A DNA stretch of 64,000 bases from NCBI RefSeq assembly GCF_003255815.1, contig NC_037670.1, forward strand, positions 30,940,251 through 31,004,250. The letters are read 5' to 3'. Both the position numbers and the translations under genes were made by a program. This document shows positions 20,919-33,391 of this stretch, one piece after another. The DNA comes from Theropithecus gelada (taxonomy: Eukaryota > Chordata > Mammalia > Primates > Cercopithecidae). Within the stretch, counting starts at the first letter, position 1. Each line of letters opens with the position of its first letter. The notes under the pieces were generated by a model that was not told the origin of the DNA, searched no databases, and saw only the letters and a list, made by a program, of their open reading frames with translations.

Positions 20919-23067
20919 AGATACAATCAGAAAATGATGTTTTCTTTCCCCTGAAAGGGCCTGTTCCACCTGCTCTGTGAGACTGAGTCCTTCACCATTC
21001 TGGGAAGAAATCACAGGTGGTCCCTGTGGCTTACTACTCACTCTCACAAAAAATGCATTCACGACATCTAGCCCACAGAATCACCAAATCTCTAGTTTCA
21101 AGTCCATGCCCCTCCCTGGGTCAACCTAGGCCTCTTTCTGGCTGGCGCCTTGGGAATCGTGGTTGGCTTCTTGTCTCTTTCCCTCACCTCACTAGCTGCA
21201 CCTTCTGACCTCTCCATGGTTAGACAGGGGGAGGGGCAGAGGTAAACACACATCTGATGTTGGTTTTCCCCAGGCCATGGCTCATGTAGAACACCAACTC
21301 TTTCCCTTGGCTCTCCCTCCTGTCCCCCACCACTGGGAATATTTCTCATCTGTCATGCTTTTGACTCAGGCAGAATCATTCCATCAACATGGCCACTTAA
21401 GAGCTCTCCCTTGGTCCCTGGCCATCTAGCAATACCACTAGCTTCCTTCTGCTCTGGGAATTATCTGATAACCCTGGCAGGGCTCTCTCTCACATGACCC
21501 ACCTCTGGTCCACAGTGAACATGCATCTTTGGTCTGTGGCCAGTGGAAGGGCAGGCACACAGCTCTCTTCTCTATGACTTCGGCCAGCCTCTCCCCCTTT
21601 AGACTGTACCTGTGAAGTCAGCCTCCAGTACCCCAAGTTACCTAAGTTTCCGGGGACACCTAATATGCCTCTAAAAGGTGTCTCTGAACCCATGCTCAGA
21701 GACGTGAAGGAGGAAGTAACCTCCCTCCCCGAAGGGATAAAACTTATTACACACTGATGATTTCTATTCCAAGAAATCATTTCTTTAATCTCCAACCCCT
21801 CACCCAGCCTCTCCATGTGGTATATAGGTGGCAGCTGGGTGGTCAACTGGTGGCCCTCAAAGCTGGTTTTCAACCACCTCCAAGTCCTGCATCAGAAACC
21901 ATGCCCAGACTTTGGAACACCATTGTTCTTTCCACCTGTTGACTTGAGGCCTCAGCCAAAACTGAGACAAGAGTTTCATTTTAGCCTCCTGTCCTTGTCT
22001 TATCCCTTCACAAAATTGTAAACTCCTGACTCTGCCATGCCCATTTTAATTGCCTTTTCCCCTTACCTAGTGTTTAGTGGTGCCATGCTCAAGATGCCAG
22101 TAGGCATTTTAGAGGAAAATAACCCTGGTGATGACCCAGCTTCATAAAGGAAGATGGAAGAGGAAAAGGTGGAAGACTTTGATTCTGCAGTGATGACTCA
22201 AAGGGGAGGCTTTAGAGGATTCGTGTTAGAAGTTAATCAGGCTTGGGAGCTGTGAAAGCAGAGCTCTCCCAGGTCCATTTTCCCCTGGCATTGACTCAAG
22301 AACAAATATATAATACAAGTAATGTTATACAGGCTGGCCTTACAATGCTGAGAATGCACAGATAGGAATAATGAGGTTTAAGCAGGGAAAAGGGTCACTC
22401 TGACTGCATCTAAGTCCTTTCAGTTATTTTCCTACATGTCCCTGTTTCTGAAATCAGATCTATCACCAATGTCTTCTTTAGGATATTAGGAAATATATTG
22501 GTCCCTTTATTTTGGCCTGGTTAAAGCATGTGCTGAAGGTCTCAGGCACATACAGAAGCAAGCATTTATTAGCAGGATGAAGAGTTCTGGGATAAGAAAT
22601 CACTCACAAAAATGTCAAACTTTCGTGTAAGCAACACATGCTGGGTGCTATATAGAGCTGGAGCTCATCACTTTGCAACAGAGTGTCTGTTACATTCTGA
22701 ACTCATAGGATTTTACCTGTACTCATTTATTTGTCAATAATTCATTGACAGTAGCTAAGAATTCTTAGTTAAGACCTCCAAACTTATTCCCTCTACTAAA
22801 TTCCCGCCATTCATTTAAGCTGCCAGCCTCCTCTTAAAAGGTCCACGCCAGAAATGGCCCAAAATCACTATCTCCTCTTCCCCACATTATTGACTTGGAA
22901 TCCACCTTCCAAATACCTTCCCCATCTGCTGCCTCCTGATTATCTCCACGACCGCTCCCAATCAGGTCTCCACCTTCACTCAACAAGTGGACTTGCACAA
23001 AAGAGCTTTATCACTGTCTCACCACCTACCAGTCCTTCCTACCCAGTCCACCCCCAACACAGATGCC
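20919..23067. other. Unassigned 2.1-kb stretch
   Basis: Largest repeat-poor block of the left half. Open frames reach 127 codons (21490-21873, minus) but show no domain, and the opposite strand is also open. No splice-site-framed exon, CpG island or RNA fold was identified. Confidence 0.4.
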
Positions 23068-23455
23068 TGATAAGGCTGAATTTCATCCTCCTAAAATTTA
23101 TATGTTGAAGTCCTAATCCCCAGCACCTCAGAATGTGACTGTATTTGAGGATAGAGCCTTTAAAGAGGTCATAAGTTAAAATGAAGCATTTCGGGTGGGC
23201 CTTAATCCAACATGACTGGTGTCCTTGTAAGAAGAAGATATTTAGACACAAACAGGAACACACATACAGGAAGGAACACACGAGGGCGCAGTGAGAAGGT
23301 GGCCATCGACCAGCCCGGGACAGAGGCCTCAGAAGGAACCCACCCTGCTGACACCTCAGTCTCGTACCTGTAACTTCCAGGACTGAGAAAACAAGGTTCT
23401 GTTCAGCCACCCAGTCTGTGGTACTTTTCAATGGTAGCCCCAGCAAACTAATACA
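23068..23455 (+). mobile_element. MLT1-type MaLR solo LTR
   Basis: Sense copy of the same family as 4507-4893: 'atatgttgaagtcctaatcc', 'gtgactgtatttgaggatag', 'cacccagtctgtggtacttt' and end 'caaactaataca'. Confidence 0.9.
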
Positions 23456-23469
23456 ATGCCCACTAGCTT

Positions 23470-23972
23470 CCTACACATAAATCAGCACACTTTCCTAGCT
23501 AAAACATTTCCAGAGCCCTCAGACTCTCCATTTCCTTTGGGATCAGGTTCAAATTCCTTAATATGACACATTTAACACTTCTTCCCCACCCCAGCCTGCC
23601 TCTGTATGTCATCTCCTACCTACCTATCCTACCCCGTCCATCATTTCTAATCCCACAACCCAGTGTATCAACACTGACCTCAACACACATTGCCTTGACC
23701 CTCTCCCTGATTTAGTACATACTGTCTTTTCTGTCTTGGACTCACCCCCTCTGTGTCTCCCTTTTCCTTCCAGACCCCATTCAAATGTCACCTCCCCATG
23801 AAGTCTTCTCTATATCCCCATGCAGTGTTTTCCCCCATCCTCTGTGCACTCCAGAACTTTATTGCTTATTTCTTTGAGTTGTGGTTGTTTGTAATGAGTT
23901 TCTAGAGGAAGACAAGGTGTTTTACTCTGATACAACCCTAGCACGTAGTAGGCGCTCAATAAATATTAATTG
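23470..23972 (+). mobile_element. L2 3' end
   Basis: 'ccattcaaatgtcacctccc', 'agtcttctctatatcccc' and 'ggcgctcaataaatattaat' are classic L2 3' landmarks in order. Confidence 0.85.
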
Positions 23973-23979
23973 CATTGTT

Positions 23980-24334
23980 GGTATTGTGGACTGAATGTCT
24001 GTTTCCCACCCAAATTCACATGTTGAAGCCCTAACCCCCAATGTGATGGTATTTGGAAATGGCGGGGTCTTTGGGAGGTAATTAGGTTTAGATGAGGTGA
24101 TGAGGCTGGGAAGAAGAGACCAGAGCTCACCCTCTCTCCCTCTCCACAATTTAAGGACATGGTTAGGAGGCAGCCCTCTGCAAGCCAGGAAGTGGGCCCT
24201 CATCAGGAACTGAATCAGGAACTGACCTTGATCTTGGACATCTCAGCCTCCAGAGCTGTTTAAAAATAAATTTCTGTTGTTTAAGCCACCCAGTGTATGC
24301 TATTTTGTTAAGGTAGCCCAGGCAGATGAACACA
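23980..24334 (+). mobile_element. MLT1-like MaLR solo LTR
   Basis: 'cacatgttgaagccctaacc', 'gggtctttgggaggtaatta' and 'ttgtttaagccacccagtgt' in LTR order, ending 'gaacaca'. A second MaLR LTR, separated from 23068-23455 only by the L2. Confidence 0.88.
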
Positions 24335-24359
24335 GCTGGATAGAAAAAGAAACAAAGGG

Positions 24360-24664
24360 GGCTGGGTGCAGTGGTTCACGCCTGTAATCTCAGCACTTAG
24401 GGAGGCCAAGGCTGGTGAATCACTTGAGGTCAGGAGTTTTAGATCAGCCTGGCCAACATGGTGAAACCCCATCTCTACTAAAAATACAAAAATTAGCCGG
24501 GCGTGGTGGTGCACACTTGTTATCCCAGCTACTTGGGAGGCTGAGGCAGGAGAATTGCTTGAACCTGGGAGGTGGAGGTTGCTGTGAGCGGAGATCGTGC
24601 CACTGCACTCCAGCCCGGGTGACAAAGCAAGACTCTGTCTCAATTAAAAAAAAAAGAAGAAGAA
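24360..24664 (+). mobile_element. Alu, plus strand (first of a nested pair)
   Basis: Complete AluS-like copy. Its tail has received the next Alu: the 17-bp flank at 24343-24359 reappears at 24961-24977 beyond the second Alu with 15/17 matches. Confidence 0.94.
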
Positions 24665-24960
24665 GGCCGAGAGCAGTGGCTCAACGCCTTAATCCCAGCA
24701 GTTTGGGAGGTCAAGGCGGGTCGATCACGAGGTCAGGAGTTCAACCCCAGCCTGACCAATATGGTGAAACCCCATCTCTACTAAAAATACAAAAATTAGC
24801 TGGGCGTGGTGATGGGTGCCTGTAGTCCCAGCTACTCAGGAGGCTGAGGCAGGAGAATCACTTGAACCCAGGAGGCAGAGGTTGCAGTGAGCCAAGATCA
24901 CACCACTGCACTCCAGCCTGGGCAACAGCACGAGACTCTGTCTCAAAAAAAAAAAAGAAA
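24665..24960 (+). mobile_element. Alu, plus strand (inserted into preceding tail)
   Basis: Complete AluY/S-like copy starting 'ggccgagagcagtggctcaa' directly after the AAGAAGAA tail of the first. Confidence 0.94.
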
Positions 24961-24977
24961 GAAAAATAAATAAAGGG

Positions 24978-25919
24978 CTACCTCCTACTGTTTTAACCAA
25001 GAACTCTTCTCCAAGTCTGGGAATCATTCCCATACATAGTCTCTGTCTGACACCCATGCTCAGGTAGGCCTCATTGATCTTGTTTTCTGACACTGATGAG
25101 CTCTCTTGGGTTCTTAAATCCTTTCCAGGTGTACACCATTGTCTGCACTAGATTTCCAGCCACTTCCTCCTTTCAGGGTTTCACCATTGCCTTTGACTTT
25201 TGCTAAAAAGTCTGAGTTTTTTTTCTACCCTGAAATGCCTTGTCCCTTTGTCCTCTTTGTATAAACAGATGCTTCCTAATCGTCTCCCTCATCCTAGGTC
25301 TTTGCCAACCATCAATCACCCAATTACAGTGAGATTCCAGCAATGTCTTAGAGAGACAGTGCCTTAGTTGGAAGCTTAAATGCAGCCCTGAGCTTCTTCA
25401 TGCAAACCTGGGACTCTTCAAATTCTTCTCCGGTTATGTAACTGTAATTCCCATAGACTTTCTCCCAAAATGTGCATCATATAGTACCTTCAAGCATACA
25501 TAACTCTAATAACTCACATTCATTTAAACATGCATTAAATTGAAATAGAACTATGAGTCACCTGGGACCCAGGCATTTCATTTCAGGGTTTAACCATTGC
25601 TTTCCTTTACGCATAAGCAGGTAAACCTGTTGTGTCAAGAAAGAAAATGCTTGGTGAAGAACTGAAATATTCTCACCCATATTACTGACATTTCAGCGAG
25701 CTTTTCCCAACCCAATCTCTTACTCACTGTGTGAAGGACTCTGAGAGCTGTAGAAACAGAAGGGCAAAAAGCTGAGTGTTTGCGTGCTTCCTCTCATGCC
25801 AAGGGGGCCGAGAGAGGGATGAAGGAGTGTGCCTGGACTGCTCAAGGAAAAAGCAATCTGAATTTCCTGGGATTAGGAGGAGGAGCACCTTGGAGATCCG
25901 TACTTGTTCCTACCTACAC
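24978..25919. other. Unassigned 0.9-kb stretch
   Basis: No gene or named repeat recognised. Possible very old L2-like text near 25230-25310, not secure. Confidence 0.4.
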
Positions 25920-26125
25920 GGTTAGCTACTGCAGCCACTAGCCACATGCGGCTATTTACATTTTAATTGATTAGAATTAAGTAAAATTGAAAACGTGGTT
26001 TCTCAATCACACTAGTCACATTTGAAGTGTTCAAGCACTACAGATGGCTGGTGGCTAGTTCAATAGGACGGTGCAGATACAGGACATTCCCAACATTTTG
26101 AAAAGTTCTAGTGCATCGCTCTGAT
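25920..26125 (+). mobile_element. hAT-Charlie non-autonomous element (MER3/MER33-like)
   Basis: 'gccactagccacatgcggct' and 'actagtcacatttgaagtgt' followed by 'ggctggtggctagttcaata' fit a short hAT element I know as a MER family. The exact family is uncertain. Confidence 0.65.
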
Positions 26126-26179
26126 CTATAATGTAAGTAATGCTTTTAAGAAAGACCAATATCAGAAATCTCTACTTTT

Positions 26180-26478
26180 TTTGTTTGTTTTTTGTTTTGA
26201 GACTGAGTCTCACTCTGTCACCCAGGCTGGAGTGCAGTGGTGCAATCTCGACTCACTGCAACCTCCACCTCCCAGGTTCAAGCGATTCTCCTGCTTCAGC
26301 CTCTCAAGTACCTGGGACTACAGGCGCCCGCTCCCACGCCTGGCTAAGTTTTGTATTTGTAGTAGACATGGGGCTTCACCCTGTTGGCCAGGCTGGTCTC
26401 AAACTCCTTACCTCAAGTGATCCACCTGCCTTGGCCTCCCAAAGTGCTGGGATTACAGGCATGAGCCACTGTGCCTGG
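26180..26478 (-). mobile_element. AluS-like, minus strand
   Basis: Antisense Alu after a TTTG-rich tail. TSD 'agaaatctctactttt' (26164-26179) versus 'agaaatttctactttt' (26479-26494), 15/16. Confidence 0.96.
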
Positions 26479-26494
26479 AGAAATTTCTACTTTT

Positions 26495-27165
26495 AAAATA
26501 AACATTGAGAAAATATAAAGTGAACTTTGCTGACTACAGTAAGAATAAAACAATTTTTTCAAAAGAATTATTCCTAGGTGCTTTGTCAACACAAGTCAAA
26601 GAAAGGAATGAAAGACCGAGAGAAAAAAGGAAGAATAAGCAGATGGTTATCAGCACTAATGGGTCTCACCGAAGACCAAGGGAACCCATCATTTCTAAGG
26701 GGGTAAAAAAAAAAAAAAAAAACAATGACCTGAGGTTGACTTGTCTGAAATCCTGTCGGGAGGCAGCAAGCACTTTGTCATTTGGAAAATGTGTACATGT
26801 GAGCCTGCAGGCACAGGGTCACAAGCCATGCTGGCCTTTGGTGAATCAATTTAAAAGACGTAATATGAGGGAGGAGATTGTTCCCTGCAAATAGCCCTTA
26901 ACCCCTATTTACACATCTTCCCCTTAAGACCACACTGGGTCAGTTGTGCAATAATTTATGAGGGCACCACTGTTGGGATGGGGGTTGGGGGGACACCCAG
27001 AGGCCAAGGAACTCTTGTCTAAACCTGTCAGGAGACAAACCCCAAGAATCTGTAATTTCCAGGAATCTTTGACATTCAGACTCCAGGGCTCAAATGTCTC
27101 CATCTGTCTGTTTTTAAACCTCCGCTTTGCTTGGTAAGACTCCACCCCTCACTCCACTACCAAAT
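26495..27165. other. Unassigned stretch with A run
   Basis: Carries an A run at about 26706-26722. Open frames cross it without a recognisable domain. No named repeat. Confidence 0.4.
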
Positions 27166-28380
27166 AGTAAATGGCTAGTGTGTATTGTACTGCCATATTG
27201 ATTTTACAAGGATTTTTCGTGTAGACAGTCCTGCAAGAGTAGCCTCCATTTCTGGAATCCTACGACATTGTGAAACATGTTTGGTTTTCATCTTCTTTCC
27301 TGGCATATAATTCCTAAAATCCTCAGACCCTCCAAAGTGATGTCTTCTGTATGCAAATGATTTGACTGATATCTGGCAGCCCTTAGGTAACTTTGGGATG
27401 AGGGCTGGTCAGCAGAAAGACCAAGGCAGGATTAGCGGGTTGGGACTTTCGGCCCCCTTCCCAACCTCAGTGGAGGGGAGAGGGGTTGAAGGTTAAGTTG
27501 TTCACCAATGCCCAGTGATGTCATCAATCATGCCTGCATAATGAAGCCTACATAAAAACCCGAAAGGACTGGGTTCAGAGAGCCAGCAGATAGCCAAACA
27601 CACGGGGCTTACACATCCATGTGCCTGGACCGTGGCGTACCCCAACTCCACAGGGACAGGACTCCTCCAGACCTTCCCCCGTGTATCTCTTCATCTGAGT
27701 GTTTATTTTTGTTGTTGTTTCTTGAGATGGAGTATCAGTCTGTCGCCCAGGCTGGAGTGCAGTGGCGCAATCTTGGCTCACTGCAACGTCTGCCTCCTGG
27801 GGTTCAAGCAATTCTCCTGCCTCAGCCTCCCGAGTAGCTGGGATTACAGGCACCCGCCATCACGCCTGGTTAATTTTTGTGTTTTTAGTAGAGACATGGT
27901 TTCACCATTTGGCCAGGTTGGTCTCGAACTCCTGACCTCAGGTGATCCGCCACCCTCAGCCTCCCAAAGTGCTGGGATTACAGGTGTGAGCCACCACGCC
28001 CAGCCTTATTTGTATCTTTTAAAACATCCTTTGTAATAAACTGGGAAATGTATTTCCTGAGGTCTGTGAGCAGCTCTAGCAAATTAATTGAAGCAAAGGA
28101 GGAGATTGTGGGAACCCCAATTTATAGCCGGTGAGTCACAAGCACAGGCAAAATAACCAAGGGCTTATGATTGGCATCAGAAGAGGGGGACAACCTTGGG
28201 GTACTGAGCCTCTGCCCCTGTGGGATCTGATGCTAGCTCCAGGTAGACGGCATTGAACTGGAGTACAGCCAGCTGGTATCCACTGCAGACTGATTGCTTG
28301 CTTGGAGTGTGGGGGAAACCCACACATATTTGGTCTCAGAAGTCTTCTATGTTGATTGTTGTGGAGTAAGAGAATAGAAA
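27166..28380 (+). mobile_element. MLT2-type ERVL LTR, split by an Alu
   Basis: 'gatttgactgatatctggca', 'gaccaaggcaggattagcgg', 'aatcatgcctgcataatgaa' and 'gcctacataaaaacccgaaa' precede the Alu. 'agcagctctagcaaattaat' and 'gggaaccccaatttatagcc' follow it. This is the MLT2 order. A TATA-like 'cataaaaac' near 27551 and AATAAA near 28035 are the LTR's own signals. Outer ends are approximate; no viral genes accompany it. Confidence 0.88.
27712..28005 (-). mobile_element. AluS-like inside the MLT2 LTR
   Basis: Antisense Alu between 'gtttatttttg' and 'ttatttgtatctttt', which look like diverged TSD copies. LTR sequence resumes in register afterwards. Confidence 0.95.
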
Positions 28381-29015
28381 TAACATTTTGAGCTTGTTTT
28401 TACTCATGCTTTATAAAAGCTCTGAGGAAAATCGGCTCTGCTGACTGCTCACTCCAACCTACCTGCGTGGTGGGCTGGCGGAGGGGCAGCCTCATCCAGG
28501 GAAGCTCTGGAATTGGCAGGCCCCCCATGAGCAGGACTGAGGCGGACCTGACTGGGCATGTGCTTTCTTATTCAGGAGACCCCAGCCAAGGGTGGGGCCA
28601 CAAAGCGTAGGATCCCATCCGATCCGTGTGTCACTGCTCAGCAACAATGGCCGGGGAGTTGCTTATAGCAGCTCCGCAGACTGTCAGCAGGTCCGAGACT
28701 GATTACTGCTAGCAGCAAAATCAGCCCGTCTCTCCCTCTGCCTCTCACTGTAACTGGGAGAGGGGTGAGGATGGGAGGCTCGCCCAGGCCTGGAAACCCG
28801 CCTCCCACCCTTCCTGTGCTCCATACCTCGGACTCCCAGACTCCCCGTTCTCCAGTCCCCCTGCAGGGCTGTCACCTACTCTCTTGCCAGAACAGGGAAC
28901 CAGGAATGTCTTCTGCACCCACATCTGAGGGCTGACAAACTTCTGCATCTGCTGGGGCTCAGAGCACAACCGTCAACTCTTGGGATCACATGAACACATT
29001 ATACACATTCCATTC
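28381..29015. other. GC-rich unassigned block
   Basis: GC-richer than its neighbours, with scattered CpG ('ggtccgagactg', 'caatggccggggag') but not dense enough to call a CpG island by eye. No exon or known repeat was recognised. Confidence 0.35.
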
Positions 29016-29017
29016 CA

Positions 29018-29157
29018 TTCCCGCACACACACCTATACGCACACACACACCCTCTCCAAACACATACATACAGCACATATGCCCCCAAACTCATATGCAT
29101 ACATATATACACATATACACCCATTACACACACACACACACACACACACATATCCAC
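29018..29157. repeat. CA/TA-rich microsatellite region
   Basis: Imperfect (CA)n with interspersed ATAC units, ending in a clean CA tract at about 29127-29150. Confidence 0.95.
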
Positions 29158-30481
29158 ACTTACATGCTTTTGAGAGTTCAGCCATTACCACGGTCATTCT
29201 GCCTGGCTAAGCTTGAAGCTGCCTGTGAATAGGAAGCAGGCTCCAGGGTGGGGCCCAACTCACCCCCTAACTCCTGCGGCAGCAGCTCTGGACAGGGAGG
29301 AAGGCACCTGTGCGGAAGCCCTGCCCTCTTCTGCCCCACCCAAGGGACATACAACTCAGCCTGAGCTCAGACAAGAGCAGGGTTTGTGGTCCAGGGTTTG
29401 TGGTCATTCAGTGACATTAGCATATCTCTCATTATCAGATGTATGATGTAATATCATATGGTCTATGATATCACATGTATGGCATATAAAAGGGGTGTGT
29501 GTGTGTGTGTAGAAACCATGTCTATGAACAGGCCAACAAGAGAAGAGGCAGAGAGGATAAACGCAACCTGTTCTAACAGGAATGCAACAGCATACTGTTT
29601 GGAAATTGGCCCCGCAGCGGAGCAATAACAGCCCAGGCTCAGGGTTGGTTTGTAATCACATTCACGCAGGTGTCGGGCACTGTGTCCACTTCAGTACCAG
29701 TGAGAAGCTCATGTGGAAATCTGCAGGCATCCAGCTATTTCAGAGAAATTGGGAAGAAACAAGAGCTGAAGGGACTGCAGCAATGTGGTATTTTTTGAGG
29801 TGTTGCTAACTGGCTAATAATATCTGGGTTTTAGGGCGTGCTGCACACACTCAAAGGCTCTGCCAACACAAGCTAATTAACCTGTACTCAGAGGTGGGTG
29901 TGCGTATGAACTGTTACCACTTCTGCTTGCAGAACCACTTAGCTCTGTCATACTTCTTGTAGCAACATGCCAAGGGATCGCTAAAAACACACTGGGTTTT
30001 AAATACCTGGATTTAAACGAATAGTGCTGGGAATCTCTGAGGCTGCTCATGCATTCAAATTACAGTTCTCCCTCTCCCCTCCTAGCTCCTGGCTGCTTTA
30101 CATTCTTCTAGACTTGAACGCCCACTCAGATGTCTCCCTCCTCTACAAAGCCTTCCCCAGCTGTGCTTGCACGCAAATCGATCCTTCTCCATGGTGACCA
30201 ACCATCGTGTTTGCCTGGGACTATCTCAGTTTAATACTGAAAGCCCTGTGTAGCAGTCAACCCTTTAGTCCTGGGCAACCTGGGACCACAAGACTCTCAC
30301 CATTCTAGAGGATGCATTGCGTATGATTTTGCTACTAATAATACTGTCTGCTGTCTAGTAATATAACCTAGTAATTTGTAATGAGTTTTTCTCAAGATTA
30401 TAAACTACTCAAGAACAAGGTCCTTTCTTCATCTCCTTGGAATATCTACTTTGGGCACAAAGAATTACATGTTGACTTCAT

Positions 30482-30484
<3 letters not shown>
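29158..30484. other. Unassigned 1.3-kb stretch
   Basis: Includes a short TG tract (about 29492-29510) and possible L2 text near 30110-30170 ('ccactcagatgtctccctcc', 'acaaagccttccccagct'). No gene was recognised. Confidence 0.4.
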
Positions 30485-30515
<31 letters not shown>

Positions 30516-30779
30516 AGAGCCTTGCTCTGTCACACAGACTGGAATGCAGTGGCACAATCTCAGCTCACTGCAACCTCCGCCTCCTGGGTTCAATTCATTC
30601 TCCTGCCTCAGCCTTCTGAGTAGCTGGGATTACAGGCAAGCCCAGCTAATTTTTGTATTTTTAGCAGAGAAGGGGTTTCGCATGTTGCCCAGGCTGGTCT
30701 CAAACTCCTAACCTCGTGATCTGCCCACCTCAGCCTCCCAAAGTGCTGGGATTACAGGAGTGAGCCATGGCACCCAGCC
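30485..30779 (-). mobile_element. Alu, minus strand
   Basis: T28 tail then antisense Alu with a shortened middle ('attacaggcaagcccagcta'). Flanks 'acttcatttctt' and 'acttcctttctt' suggest a TSD. Confidence 0.94.
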
Positions 30780-31061
30780 AACTTCCTTTCTTGTAATACT
30801 AGGTTTCTGCTATGACGCAAGTCAAAATAAGACTCCCTAAAAGGTTTTTCCGTCTGGAGACAGGATAGGGCCTTCCCACCAAATGGTACCTTGAGCCTTA
30901 ATCCTCCAGGTTGAAGGTCCAGACCAAGGACTCAGGAAGTTTGCCCTGATAGTCAGAAGAACTCTTTTGAGATGATCCCTAGAGAGTTGGTTCTGGGCCC
31001 ACCCTAGAACTTCCAATTCAGGGCTGCAGCTCTCTGGTGATTCCGATTCCAGCAGTCCTTG
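30780..31061. other. Unassigned stretch
   Basis: Nothing recognised. Open minus-strand frames here continue from the adjacent Alu. Confidence 0.4.
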
Positions 31062-31076
31062 AAAAATAAGAGTAAG

Positions 31077-31387
31077 ACCAGCCACAGTAGTGCATGCTTG
31101 TAATCCCGCACTTCAAGAGGCCAAGGTGAGAATATCCCTTGAGGCCAGGAGTTCGAAACCAACCGAGGCAACATAGTGAGACCCCGTCTATATAAAAAAA
31201 AAATTTTTTTAATAGCCAGGGCATGGTGGCATGCACCTGTAGTCCCAGCTATTCGGGAGGCTGAGGTAGGAGGATCACTTGAGCCCAGGAGGTGGAGGCT
31301 ATGGTAAACCGTGATCATGCAACTGCACTCCAGCCTGGGCAAAAGAGCAAGACCCTGTCTCAGAAGTAAAACAGAAAAAGAGAAAAG
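31077..31387 (+). mobile_element. AluJ-like, plus strand
   Basis: Old Alu ('aggcaacatagtgagacccc', 'ggaggctatggtaaaccgtg'). Flanks 'aaaaataagagtaa' and 'aaaaatagagtag' suggest a diverged TSD. Confidence 0.92.
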
Positions 31388-31400
31388 AAAAATAGAGTAG

Positions 31401-32504
31401 AAACTCTCATCCAGCTCTATTGGGACTAGTTGTCGACTGTCAATCAAAAAAGCTACTTACAGTGAAAATTCATTTTTAAAAAGAAAAAAAGATAAATATT
31501 TAACCTTAAACATTTCATTTTAATGTAAAACAAGTAAAAAAAATTTTTTTTGATGTAAGTCCAAGGCCTTCCTTTGGATTTGCTCATTGGATTTCTTCGT
31601 TGTTTTTCTTGTATAAATCATGCCTGTATATTTCTAGTTATGATTCCTTTAAAATAGAACAAGAATTTAAAGACACTTGTGAAGTATCCTGAGTGTGGAA
31701 TCCTTCCAGAGCCTTGCAATATTTTTCTCAATCTTTTTACAGTTGTCTCAACCACACCAAATTAAGCAAAAATTTTAAGCAACTTACATGTGTTGGGTCT
31801 TACCAAAGCATTCAACTTAATTCTCTATGAAGTAGATTATTATATCTTTTTGCATAGAATATAAGTCACATGAAAAAGGGGATCTTTGTTTTCTTGTTCA
31901 CTGATTTATTCCAAGCATGAAGAACATTGCCTTGCATATTGTAGATGTTCAATTTGTTAAATAAAGTGGTTCACCTAATAATTAAATGAATTAGTTACAA
32001 CAATAAGTATAAATGGCAGAAAGAGGTTTGGGAGCTAATGGAACTGACTCTTGGTAAGCGCAGCAGGTAAATCAGCAGGTGGGTGCACGGGTGCATGAGA
32101 GAGTCATTGACTAGCTATGAGCATTCAACTTGCTGTGTTAGTGTGTGTTCTTGGGAGGACGTGAAAAGTGTTCATTAATTTGGGGAGTCAATTAAATGGA
32201 GGTTTGTTATGAGATATTCCTCTCTCCTGATCAGATAAGGAGCCCAGGTCAAAGGAGGATTGAGGCAAGAGTCAGTGGAATGAGTCAGAGAGTAATTCTC
32301 TCATTCCGGTTCAGGAGGTGCCCTGTTTTGGTTTCTAGAGCCAAAGAAGAAAGAACAGGGCAAACAGATTCTCTGTAAACCCCAAGTTACTAACCTGTCT
32401 TCCTGAATTGCCAAGAAGCTCTTCTCCCAAAGAAATCATTAAAGGTTTTTCAACCTGTTCTAAATAGCTAGGGGCTTCTATGGTTCCCAAAAGGAGTTAT
32501 ACTT
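31401..32504. other. Unassigned AT-rich 1.1-kb stretch
   Basis: AT-rich, with possible old LINE text near 31860-31970. No gene was recognised. Confidence 0.4.
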
Positions 32505-32519
32505 CCTGCCATCATTTTA

Positions 32520-32836
32520 TTTATTTATTTATTTATTATTTATTTATTTATTTTTGAGACAGAGTCTAGCTCTGTCACCAGGCTGCAGTGCAGTGGTGTG
32601 ATCTCAGCTCACTGCAACCTCACCTCCCAGGTTTAAGCAATTCTCCTGCCTCAGCCTCCCAAGTAGCTGGGACTACAGGTGCACACCACCATGCCCGGCT
32701 AATTTTTGTATTTTTAGTAGAGACAGGGTTTCACCATGTTGGCCAGGACGGTCTCCATCTCTGGACCTCGTGATCCGCCCGCCTCGGCCTCCCAAAGTGC
32801 TGGGATTACAGGCATGAGCCACCACCGTGCCTGGCC
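32520..32836 (-). mobile_element. AluY/S-like with TTTA tail, minus strand
   Basis: A TTTA-repeat tail (about 32520-32555) precedes the antisense body. Perfect 15-bp TSD 'cctgccatcatttta' at 32505-32519 and 32837-32851. Confidence 0.97.
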
Positions 32837-32994
32837 CCTGCCATCATTTTAAGAGAAAAAAAACCCCACCCATTTCTTGGTACTATTTATTCATGTCCTT
32901 CTTTGCCAAAAATGCGCTTGAATAAACTCATTTGAGACCACAGCTAGAATGATGTCAATGAGTCAGACTAGAACGATGTTGATGAGTCAGACTC

Positions 32995-33125
32995 TGGGAT
33001 TACACCAGCAATGTGAAACCTTCTCTATACCTTGAGGGATAATACTTCATAGGGCTGTTGTGAAAACTCAATGAGATAACACACGTGAAGCACTTAGAAC
33101 AATGTCTATGCATGAGTTGATCAAC
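32995..33125 (+). mobile_element. MIR fragment
   Basis: 'agggctgttgtgaaaactca', 'atgagataacacacgtgaag' and 'cacttagaacaatgtctatg' are MIR core and 3' landmarks. Confidence 0.8.
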
Positions 33126-33391
33126 ACATCATCATTGTATTTGCATCTGTGTCCTGCTTCTTCACCAGAAACTCAGGAGTGTCACAAACAAGCCAAGAAC
33201 AACAAAAAGGTTTTATTAATTGAATTTCTACTTCTGCCACAAAAGACTTAAGTGTTCAATGCCCTGATCCATTGTAAATAATTAGCCTTTGCTTCCTCAG
33301 ACCACTTTGGTTTGGGGGAGAATCAAGATTTATGATAACAGGCAAGTAGTGAATGCTGTCACTTTCAGGCAGGTTTGAAAAGCTTGCAGAT

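Noticed and set aside
20919..23067. Possible exon-bearing unique region with frames to 127 codons
   Set aside because: Open frames overlap on both strands, show no recognisable protein family, and are not framed by convincing splice sites.
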